From: Microbacteriaceae bacterium
Lineage (GTDB): Bacteria; Actinomycetota; Actinomycetes; Actinomycetales; Microbacteriaceae
Assembly (NCBI GenBank): GCA_947455385.1
Contig: CANGNR010000013.1
Coordinates: 1 to 18,245, forward strand
Direction of reading: 5' to 3'
Length of the DNA: 18,245 bases
Shown here: in pieces, positions 7,168-14,371 of the stretch
Position numbering within the stretch: the first letter of the stretch is position 1
How the letters are laid out: every line of letters starts with the position of its first letter
Position numbers and translations under genes: made by a program
Notes under the pieces: model-generated
What the model saw: only the letters and a program-made list of their open reading frames with translations
What the model was told of the DNA's origin: nothing
Databases searched by the model: none

Positions 7168-10100
7168 GCCTAAGCACAGCGCCCAGCGAGTATTTAAAGT
7201 ACTCGGCAAAGACTACGAGTTAACCGACCAGCAGGTTGACGCCGTAGAGGGAGCATCCCGAACCATGCCAGAACTGGTTGTCGCCGGCGCTGGCTCTGGC
7301 AAGACAGAGCTCATGGCCGCTCGCGTTATTTGGTTGATTGCCAACGAGTACGCCACGCCAGAGCAGATTCTCGGTCTCACCTTCACACGCAAGGCGGCCG
7401 CGAGCCTCTCAAAGCGGGTCAACGAGGCAATTGCCCTGCTTCAGCGCAGTGACATTTGCCCCGAGGGCCTGAACGAGGATTTCACTCCGCCAAACATCAG
7501 CACCTACAACTCTTTTGCAAACAACCTGTTTCGCGAGTGTGCGCTTCAGTTGGGCTACGAGTCTGACGCGATGCAGCTAACCGAGTCGCAGCAGTTTCAA
7601 CTCGCCCGCGAGATAGTCGTGAAGCACGGGGTCGAAATTGACCCAAGTGTTGCAGATCTCGAGGTAAGCCTCGATTCGATAGTCGAGGGCGTGCTCAAGA
7701 TGTCGCAGAGCATGAGCGACAACATGTTGAATGCCGCGCAAGTCATCGAATACCTCGATGCAGTCGAGGAGCGCCTATCCGGGCTCGAAGGTCGTGCCGG
7801 TCAGCACTATGCACCAATGCGAGACGCATTTGCCAACTTCGCCAAGACGCGAGTCTTTGCCCGCCTGGCCGAGCGCCTGCAGGTCGAGAAGAAGTCGCGC
7901 AACCTTGTGGATTACTCAGATCAAGTTGCCCTCGCCGAGCAGGCCGTAAGAGAGAACGAGGGTTTTAAGGCGCAGCAGCAGGAGCAGTACCGGTTCGTTC
8001 TCCTCGATGAATACCAGGACACATCCTTTTTGCAGACCAGACTGCTGAGCGGGCTGTTCGCCGGCAAGGCCGTGTTTGCGGTTGGTGACCCCAATCAAGC
8101 CATCTATGGGTGGCGCGGGGCGAGCGCCTCGAACCTGCACGAGTTCTATCGCGAATTCGCGAGCGGCAAGACGAAGCCCTTTGCTCTTTCGAGGTCGATG
8201 CGAAACCCAAAAAAGGTGCTCACGATCGCAAACCACCTGGTGGCACCGCTCGGGCAGCAGCCGAGCTACCTCAACCAGCAACAGATTCAGAAGCTAGCCA
8301 ACCTCGAGCTCAAGAAACTCGATTCCCTGCCAAACGCAAAAGACGGCAGCGTGGCGGTCGAGTTCTATCAGAACGTCGCAGACGAGGCGCGCGCGGTCGC
8401 AGCCTGGTTCAAGTCGAAGTTGGACTTAGAACCCGCGGATGCCGCCAAGGCGCAGGGAACCTATGCGCTGCTGTTGCGTCGCCGCAAGAACCTGCAGGTA
8501 TTCGTCGACGCACTGCAAGACATCGGACTTCCCATCGAGGTCGTCGGAGTCAGCGGACTTTTGGAGCAACCAGAAATCGTCGACCTGGTGTCTGCCCTTC
8601 GCGTGATGCATTTTCCAAACGCCGGTTCGAGCCTGATTCGCTTGCTCACCGGGCCGCGGTGGCAGATTGGCGCGAAGGACATCGAGCGCCTATTTAGGTT
8701 CGCCCGACGCGAAGCCACGCTTATCGAGAGTGGGGGAGTCGAGCAAGATGACGACAACATCGGAGCAGAAGACAACCTCTCGATGGTCGACGCAATCGAC
8801 ACCTTGGCATTTGGCCACCCGGCTCACCAACACAAAATAAGCGCAGAGGGCCTATCGCGAATGCGAGACGCCGCTCGCCGGTTTAGCGACATGCGCAAGC
8901 TGGTCGGGCTGCCGTTGCCCGACCTGATTCGCTCGGTGGCGCAGGAGCTTCTGCTGGACGTTGAGCTTTTGGCAAAGCCCAAGGCCAAGAACCCGCTCGC
9001 AAACCTGAACTCTTTTTATTCGGTGGCTGCAAACTTCGTCGCAGGAAACCCGAACCCCACGCTCGGCGAGTTTTTGACCTGGCTGGAGTTCGCGGCTAAG
9101 CAAGACGAACGCTTCGATGTGCCTGCGGGCAAGCCGACCGCAGGCGTCATCCAGGTTCTCACGGTGCACGCCTCTAAGGGCCTCGAGTGGGACCACGTGG
9201 CAATCGGGGACATGGCAGGCAACGGCTTTCCGGTGGACTCGCGAGAGGGTAAGGCCTGGCTCTCCACCAGTCAGATTCCCTTCGAACTTCGAGGCGACTC
9301 GGCATCGCTGCCGGTTTATGAGTGGCAAACTTTTGCCAACCAGAAGGAGGCAAGCGGCGCCCTCAAGACCTTTGGAGAGCAGCTTGCCGCTAGGCAAGCC
9401 GACGAGGAGCGTCGCCTGATCTATGTCGCGAGCACGCGACCAAAGCGCGACCTATTGATGTCTGGTTCGTGGGCCACAAACAAGGGCCGGCCGGTGAATC
9501 CATCGATCTATCTGCAGGAGACCCTCGAACTCGAAAGCACACCGGCCACTCGCATCGACGGTTCGCAAGCCTCGTTCGACGAGTTTGAACCCGCAAAGCA
9601 GATAGATAAGTCGGGCATCCAAGAGACCTGGCCGCTAGACCCTCTCGGTCCAACGCATGGGCCCAGAGTTCGCCAGGCCGAGAAGTATTTGCTCGAACTC
9701 GAAAACAGCGGTGTAGCCGTGCGCGGGTTGGATACCGATCTCAGCCGTCAGATTGAGGTCTTGGTTGCCGAGAGCACCACTCGACTTGAGCGACTCGGGC
9801 TAGTTGAGATGCCCGTGCGCATCCCAGCTTCGCGCTTCAAGGACTTCGTAAAAGACCCGAGCGCAATAGCTGAGGACTACCTTCGCCCGATGCCTGGCGA
9901 GCCTTTTCACGCAACCATGTCGGGAACACTCTTTCACGCTTGGGTCGAACAGAAGTTTGCGAGCGCGGGCGGGTTGCAAGAAGAAGTCGATTCAGACCTC
10001 GGCCTCGAAGATGAGCCGGTCGAGGATTCGCCGCTCGACATCGAGAAAATCAAGCAGACCTTCGAGACCTCGAGATTTGCAACCATGACGCCAAAGTCGG

Positions 10101-10435
10101 TGGAGCAGGAAATTCAGGTCACCATCGACCAGACGACATTTATCTGCAAGATCGATGCCATTTTCGAAGACGGCAACGGGGTTGAAATCGTCGACTGGAA
10201 AACGGGTAAGCCGCCCGTAACCGAAGACGAGATATCTGAACGATCGCTTCAGTTGGCGCTCTATCGCATGGCGTACATGCGTTTTAGCGGTCTGCCGCCA
10301 GAAAAAGTTGGTGTTTGCCTCTACTACGTGGCCGATGACCTCGAGATCAAGCCCGAAAAGGTGCTCGGGGAGTCAGAGCTGGTCAACCTTTGGCGCTCGG
10401 TTCTTAGTCAGGCAAAGCCAGCGGCCAAAAGTTAA
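7157..10435 (+). CDS. adnB: AdnB subunit of the AdnAB helicase-nuclease (active motor and nuclease)
   Basis: The 1092-residue lead motor of AdnAB, a 3'-to-5' DNA translocase with a fused nuclease. All UvrD-type motifs are intact: the Q-motif region LTDQQ near 22-26, Walker A (AGAGSGKT, 43-50), DEYQD (284-288), GDPNQAIYGWRGAS, LTVHASKGLEWD, and YVASTRPKR with the arginine finger at R761. The C-terminal nuclease has GTLFH with H927, D1000, D1013-W-K1015, and QLALY with Q1032 and Y1036, so both activities should be present. It starts at an ATG inside the end of adnA, giving translational coupling and probably matched subunit amounts. The gene ends 21 bases before the convergent pseudokinase gene, with no terminator visible. 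In M. tuberculosis the pair is Rv3202c-Rv3201c. Confidence 0.95.
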   Translation: MEREPKHSAQRVFKVLGKDYELTDQQVDAVEGASRTMPELVVAGAGSGKTELMAARVIWLIANEYATPEQILGLTFTRKAAASLSKRVNEAIALLQRSDICPEGLNEDFTPPNISTYNSFANNLFRECALQLGYESDAMQLTESQQFQLAREIVVKHGVEIDPSVADLEVSLDSIVEGVLKMSQSMSDNMLNAAQVIEYLDAVEERLSGLEGRAGQHYAPMRDAFANFAKTRVFARLAERLQVEKKSRNLVDYSDQVALAEQAVRENEGFKAQQQEQYRFVLLDEYQDTSFLQTRLLSGLFAGKAVFAVGDPNQAIYGWRGASASNLHEFYREFASGKTKPFALSRSMRNPKKVLTIANHLVAPLGQQPSYLNQQQIQKLANLELKKLDSLPNAKDGSVAVEFYQNVADEARAVAAWFKSKLDLEPADAAKAQGTYALLLRRRKNLQVFVDALQDIGLPIEVVGVSGLLEQPEIVDLVSALRVMHFPNAGSSLIRLLTGPRWQIGAKDIERLFRFARREATLIESGGVEQDDDNIGAEDNLSMVDAIDTLAFGHPAHQHKISAEGLSRMRDAARRFSDMRKLVGLPLPDLIRSVAQELLLDVELLAKPKAKNPLANLNSFYSVAANFVAGNPNPTLGEFLTWLEFAAKQDERFDVPAGKPTAGVIQVLTVHASKGLEWDHVAIGDMAGNGFPVDSREGKAWLSTSQIPFELRGDSASLPVYEWQTFANQKEASGALKTFGEQLAARQADEERRLIYVASTRPKRDLLMSGSWATNKGRPVNPSIYLQETLELESTPATRIDGSQASFDEFEPAKQIDKSGIQETWPLDPLGPTHGPRVRQAEKYLLELENSGVAVRGLDTDLSRQIEVLVAESTTRLERLGLVEMPVRIPASRFKDFVKDPSAIAEDYLRPMPGEPFHATMSGTLFHAWVEQKFASAGGLQEEVDSDLGLEDEPVEDSPLDIEKIKQTFETSRFATMTPKSVEQEIQVTIDQTTFICKIDAIFEDGNGVEIVDWKTGKPPVTEDEISERSLQLALYRMAYMRFSGLPPEKVGVCLYYVADDLEIKPEKVLGESELVNLWRSVLSQAKPAAKS

Positions 10436-10456
10436 CCTGCCTCTGAATAGATCGAA

Positions 10457-11653
10457 CTAGAAGAGTTCGTTGTCGCCCTTGGGAGGAAGCTCGATGGGGC
10501 GAGTCTTGTCATCTACGACAGCGATAGGTTCGGTGGAGTCGGTGTCGACCTCAGACTCGAGCGCCAGGTTGATTTCCTCCGAGGCAGCGACCGTGACAAC
10601 CGGCTCGGTGTCAGGGGCAACGTAAGTCACGACGAGGTCATCCTCGATAACTCGGACTCCTCCGGTTGCGGTGGTTTCGACCACCTGCCCGGTAGCTGCG
10701 GCAAAGACTGGCTCCGGACGATCGACTAGGTCTGGGGCTGCACCTGATTCGACCTCGGCCACCAGAGCGGCAAGCATTTCTTCGGCGTCGGCAACAGTCT
10801 CAGCATCGTTGGTGGCAACCCCGTGCAGCAGCCAGCGAACGATCTCGAACTCGCTGTAAAGCTGGGCTCGGCGCCAGAGTGCCTTGTCGAAACCGCTGCG
10901 CTGAGCCGAGTATGTCGAGCGAACTCTGTCGATCAGCTCGGGGTCATTGCTCGCCGCAATCCAGTTCAGGTCGTCTGCCGGGTCGCCAATCTGTATGTGA
11001 GACCAGTTGAGCACGCCGACAACCTCGGTGTCGTTGGTAAGCACGCTGCCGTCGTTGAACGAGCCCTGAATCACGCAGGGCTGAAAGCGAAACAGCGAGA
11101 CATCCTCGAGCGCTTCATCCCAGCGCTGGGCGAGCACGGGCGGAATCTTCGAAGTTGCCAAGGCGCGATCCAACTCTGCGACGCGCTGCCTCTGAATCTC
11201 GGCAGAGGTGAACTCGGCGAGCCCCGTGGCCTGCACGAGGTTCAGCGGAAGGTTGTGAATCGCCGCCAAAGCCTCGCCCAGGCTCGACGCCAAGGGCGAA
11301 TCGGCGGCAACCTGATTGATCGAAACGGCAGATCCGTAGATGAAGTCGAAGACATAAATGTGGCGGGAGTTGCCGGCTGGCATCTCGGCCAAGCGGCGTG
11401 CAACCTGGAACGGCAGCCTGGCGCGGTATGCGTTGGTGAGCGCATCCAGCGCACGGACCTCGGTGACTAGGTCGGCGTCGGCCTTTGGAGTTCTGGCGAC
11501 CTTGGCGACCAGGTGGTCGCCAGATTCAAGGGTCAGCAAAATCGAGTCGTAGGGTCCGCTGCCGTCGCGCGAAAGAGGGGTCACCTGAGTGAACTTCGAT
11601 GCGGGAACCGCGGCCTGCGCAAGCGCGGCTAAAATCAAGGGGGATTTGCCCAT
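10457..11653 (-). CDS. Aminoglycoside/macrolide phosphotransferase-fold protein lacking catalytic residues (pseudokinase)
   Basis: A 398-residue protein with the APH-type kinase fold. The N-lobe keeps the ATP-site lysine (K51 in LVAKVAR) and the helix-C glutamate (E65). LGEALAAIHNL (125-135) and GDPADDLNWI (223-232) are typical C-lobe landmarks. The catalytic loop expected as HGD-x4-N reads QGSFNDGS (196-203), and the metal-binding IDW reads LNW (215-217). The catalytic Asp, the metal-binding Asn and the second Asp are thus all replaced, so phosphotransfer is unlikely. Residues after about 305 form an acidic low-complexity tail ending GDNELF. The ATG at 11653 has a TAACCT box six bases upstream and no Shine-Dalgarno. 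It sits inverted between adnB and nudC, where M. tuberculosis has an ion-channel gene. It may be a nucleotide- or ligand-binding regulator; it should not be read as drug resistance. Confidence 0.8.
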   Translation of the reverse strand: MGKSPLILAALAQAAVPASKFTQVTPLSRDGSGPYDSILLTLESGDHLVAKVARTPKADADLVTEVRALDALTNAYRARLPFQVARRLAEMPAGNSRHIYVFDFIYGSAVSINQVAADSPLASSLGEALAAIHNLPLNLVQATGLAEFTSAEIQRQRVAELDRALATSKIPPVLAQRWDEALEDVSLFRFQPCVIQGSFNDGSVLTNDTEVVGVLNWSHIQIGDPADDLNWIAASNDPELIDRVRSTYSAQRSGFDKALWRRAQLYSEFEIVRWLLHGVATNDAETVADAEEMLAALVAEVESGAAPDLVDRPEPVFAAATGQVVETTATGGVRVIEDDLVVTYVAPDTEPVVTVAASEEINLALESEVDTDSTEPIAVVDDKTRPIELPPKGDNELF

Positions 11654-11659
11654 GCAAAC

Positions 11660-11665
11660 AGGTTA
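11660..11665 (-). promoter_or_regulatory. Candidate leaderless promoter of the pseudokinase gene
   Basis: On the minus strand TAACCT (11665 to 11660) stands six bases before the ATG at 11653, with no Shine-Dalgarno between. This matches the arrangement seen before the ferritin-like gene and adnA. The 82-base divergent region with nudC shows no other clear element apart from nudC's own ribosome site. Confidence 0.45.
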
Positions 11666-11735
11666 GAAGTAGTTATCCGCATCCTTGGGCATCGCCACGC
11701 AAACCGCGGCCAATTGAGCAGAAGTTGAGGCACCT

Positions 11736-12704
11736 GTGAACCTTGAACTGAACCTGCCGCTGGCCCGCTCGGCGGTAGACCGCGACTACCTTGCCCGCGA
11801 GCGAGAAGAACTCTTTGACGAGCTGGCCGCCGACTCCGAAGTTCGAGTTCTCCTGTTGCACGAGGGGCTGACCCTTCTGGTCGAGGGCGACACCGCGCCT
11901 CGGCCGCTGCTGCGCCTGCTCGCGCACCAAGATGCTCCCGAGGCAATCGAGCGCGTCTACCTTGGCAAGACGACGGTGCACCAGGATGACCAGCCGGCGG
12001 GCACCCGGGTTGTGCTGCACGTGCTCGATGCCGATGCCGCGAAGGCCATTGAGCCAAACCAGGAGTCGTGGCATCACCTTCGCAAGACCGGCGCGGGGCT
12101 GAGCGACCGCGATGCCGGCCTCCTCTCGCAGGCGCTCGCGATCGCCAACTGGCACCTTAGAAACCAGCACTGCCCAGCCTGCGGCAGCGCAACCAAAACC
12201 TCGAGGAGCGGATGGTCGCGGGTCTGTTTGGCAGACGGCACAGAGATTTTTCCTCGGACAGATCCTGCAATCATCGTTGCGGTGACCGACGCAGCCGACC
12301 GCATCCTGCTGGGTTCACAGGGTGTCTGGGAGGACAACCGCTGGTCGATCCTGGCGGGTTTCGTGGAGCCAGGAGAATCTCTCGAGGCAGCGGTACAGCG
12401 CGAGATGTTCGAGGAGGCCGGGGTCATCGTGGGCGAACCGGAGTACCTTGGCAGCCAGGCTTGGCCGTTTCCGTATTCGTTGATGCTCGGTTTCACGGTT
12501 CGCCTCGCAAGCGATTTTGCGGCAGAGAGCATCGAAGCAGACGGCATGGAGATTGAGAAGGTCCGCTGGTTTAGCCGAGCAGAACTGATTGCTGAGGCCC
12601 CAAACCTGCTGCTGCCCGCTCGAGTTTCGATTGCTCGAGCCATCATTGAACGCTGGCTGGGTGAGTCGATTGACTCGGCCACCGAGCTGGGCGCAAGCGC
12701 ATAA
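11736..12704 (+). CDS. nudC: NADH pyrophosphatase / RNA NAD-decapping Nudix hydrolase
   Basis: A 322-residue NudC-family enzyme. It hydrolyses NADH to NMNH and AMP and, in characterised homologues, removes NAD caps from RNA 5' ends. The Nudix box is complete: G208-x5-E214-x7-REMFEEAGV (222-230), carrying the metal-binding glutamates. The NudC signature SQAWPFPYS follows at 240-248 and FPRTDPAII lies at 172-180. The zinc ribbon before it has C146, C149 and C164, but position 167, where E. coli NudC has its fourth cysteine, is Asp. The start is GTG at 11736 with GAGG five bases upstream. It ends two bases before uvrD2, so the pair is an operon, as in M. tuberculosis (nudC next to uvrD2). Function is confidently assigned; the zinc site is uncertain. 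Confidence 0.95.
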   Translation: MNLELNLPLARSAVDRDYLAREREELFDELAADSEVRVLLLHEGLTLLVEGDTAPRPLLRLLAHQDAPEAIERVYLGKTTVHQDDQPAGTRVVLHVLDADAAKAIEPNQESWHHLRKTGAGLSDRDAGLLSQALAIANWHLRNQHCPACGSATKTSRSGWSRVCLADGTEIFPRTDPAIIVAVTDAADRILLGSQGVWEDNRWSILAGFVEPGESLEAAVQREMFEEAGVIVGEPEYLGSQAWPFPYSLMLGFTVRLASDFAAESIEADGMEIEKVRWFSRAELIAEAPNLLLPARVSIARAIIERWLGESIDSATELGASA

Positions 12705-12706
12705 CC

Positions 12707-14371
12707 ATGGATTTGCTCGACCAACTTGACCCAGAACAGCGAGCCGCGGCCGAGGCCCTAGTTGGCCCAGTCGTGATTCTGGCTGGTGCGGGCACAGGAA
12801 AAACCCGCACCATCACTCACCGCATTGCGCACGGAATCGCCAAGGGGTACTACTCGGCCAATCGAGTTCTTGCGTTGACTTACACCAATAGGGCGGCCGG
12901 CGAACTGCGCCAGCGTTTGCGCCAACTGGGCATCCCCGGTGTCTCGGTAAAAACGTTTCACGCGGCGGCGTTGGCTCAGCTCGAGTTTTTCTGGCCGCAG
13001 TTCGCCGGGGTTCCCGCTCCTTCGGTGATCGAGTCAAAGGCCAAGCTGATCAACCAGGTTGCCCAAGAGGCAAAGATCGTTCTCGACGCCCCAGCGGTTC
13101 GTGAGTTTGCCGCAGAAATCGAGTGGCGCAAGTATTCGATGCTGAGCCTCGAAGAGTATGCCCAGGCAAAGCGGCCGCAGGTTGCTGGGCTTAGCGCGCA
13201 GAAAAACCTCGAACTTCAACAGGCATACGAGAATGCCAAAGTCACCGCCCAGCGACTCGACTGGGAGGACGTTCTGGTGCTCACTATCGGCCTGCTTCGC
13301 TCGGAGCCGAGGGCGCTCGCGCACGTGCAACAGCAGTACCGATTTTTCACCGTGGATGAGTATCAAGACATCTCACCACTGCAGCACGCCCTGCTCGACC
13401 TCTGGCTCGGAGACCGCAGCGACCTCTGCGTGGTTGGCGACCCGAACCAGACAATCTATTCGTTCACCGGAGCCAGCAGTGCCTTTCTGCATTCGTTCTC
13501 TGAACGCTTTTCGAACTGCACCACGGTTCAGCTGACTCGCAACTATCGGTCGACCGGTTCGATCGTGTCTGCTGCAAACCGACTGGTTGCTGATCAGTCT
13601 CAAATCGCACCACTCGAGTCGCAGCGCGAGGTCGGCGAGCCTCCAGTCGAGGTTGGCTTCGACTCTCTCGTGGCGGAGGCCAAAGCCGTTGCCGAATCGA
13701 TTTCTATGCTCATCAGCCAGGGCACTCCCGCTCGCGAGATTGCAGTGCTCTACCGAGTGAATGGGCAATCCGAGGCCTTCGAAAACGCCTTGGCTAAGCG
13801 AGGCATCGGCTTGCAGGTCAAGGGTGGCGACCGGTTCTTCAATCGCAGAGACGTGCAGGCCGCTGTTCGTGGTCTGCGGGCAGAGGCAGTCGTTAAGCCG
13901 GAGCTGCACCCATTCGAAGTGATGACCAACGTCATCCGTGCACTCGGATGGCAGGCTCAGCCGCCGGCCGAGGCCGGGCCGCAGCGCGAAACCTGGGAGG
14001 CCCTGAACTCGCTGCTCGAGATTGCCGGCGAGCTACCGGAGTCGGCGAACGCGAGCGACTTGGTGCACGAGATGGAGGAGCGACAACGATCTCAGCACGA
14101 GCCGGTCGTCGATGCCGTAACGCTCTCGACGATCCACGCGGCAAAGGGCCTCGAATGGGATGTCGTCTTTGTGGTGGGAGTGACCGAGGGATACCTGCCG
14201 ATCGGATTCGCCAAGACCGACGCCGAGCTCGCCGAAGAGCGCAGGCTGTTTTATGTGGCAATGACCCGCGCCAAGCGAATTCTGCGGTTGACCTGGCCGC
14301 GACGTGACGAGACCACAAACCGCGGCCGAGAGCGCTCAAGGTTTTTGGCCGACATCGCCGCCCGCCACTAG
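12707..14371 (+). CDS. uvrD2: Superfamily I DNA helicase UvrD2, short form without HRDC region
   Basis: A 554-residue UvrD/Rep-type 3'-to-5' DNA helicase, called UvrD2 by its position after nudC. The motor is intact: Walker A (GAGTGKT, 27-33), TYTNRAAGEL, DEYQD (217-221), GDPNQTIYSFTGA, QLTRNYRS, STIHAAKGLEWD, and YVAMTRAKR with the arginine finger at R521. Only about 33 residues follow motif VI. Mycobacterial UvrD2 is about 700 residues and carries a tetracysteine module and an HRDC domain after the motor; both are missing here, and no cysteine cluster is present. The downstream DNA is occupied by the convergent ThiF-like gene, which overlaps the end by 36 bases, so no frameshifted continuation is apparent. 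There is no Shine-Dalgarno, so translation is probably coupled to nudC two bases upstream. Confidence 0.9.
   Translation: MDLLDQLDPEQRAAAEALVGPVVILAGAGTGKTRTITHRIAHGIAKGYYSANRVLALTYTNRAAGELRQRLRQLGIPGVSVKTFHAAALAQLEFFWPQFAGVPAPSVIESKAKLINQVAQEAKIVLDAPAVREFAAEIEWRKYSMLSLEEYAQAKRPQVAGLSAQKNLELQQAYENAKVTAQRLDWEDVLVLTIGLLRSEPRALAHVQQQYRFFTVDEYQDISPLQHALLDLWLGDRSDLCVVGDPNQTIYSFTGASSAFLHSFSERFSNCTTVQLTRNYRSTGSIVSAANRLVADQSQIAPLESQREVGEPPVEVGFDSLVAEAKAVAESISMLISQGTPAREIAVLYRVNGQSEAFENALAKRGIGLQVKGGDRFFNRRDVQAAVRGLRAEAVVKPELHPFEVMTNVIRALGWQAQPPAEAGPQRETWEALNSLLEIAGELPESANASDLVHEMEERQRSQHEPVVDAVTLSTIHAAKGLEWDVVFVVGVTEGYLPIGFAKTDAELAEERRLFYVAMTRAKRILRLTWPRRDETTNRGRERSRFLADIAARH

Noticed and set aside
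10436..10456. Terminator between adnB and the pseudokinase gene
   Set aside because: The 21 bases form no stem and have no T-run on either strand.
10823..11470. Open frame (215 codons) antisense to the pseudokinase gene
   Set aside because: The minus-strand protein shows clear kinase-fold landmarks over this region; the plus-strand translation has none and is a GC-bias shadow.
10457..11653. Macrolide or aminoglycoside resistance gene
   Set aside because: The fold fits, but the catalytic Asp, Asn and metal-binding Asp are all substituted, and the setting is core chromosome without mobile elements.
12074..12724. Open frame (216 codons) antisense to nudC
   Set aside because: The Nudix and SQAWPFP motifs lie on the plus strand; the antisense translation is low-complexity and Ser/Arg-rich without a domain.
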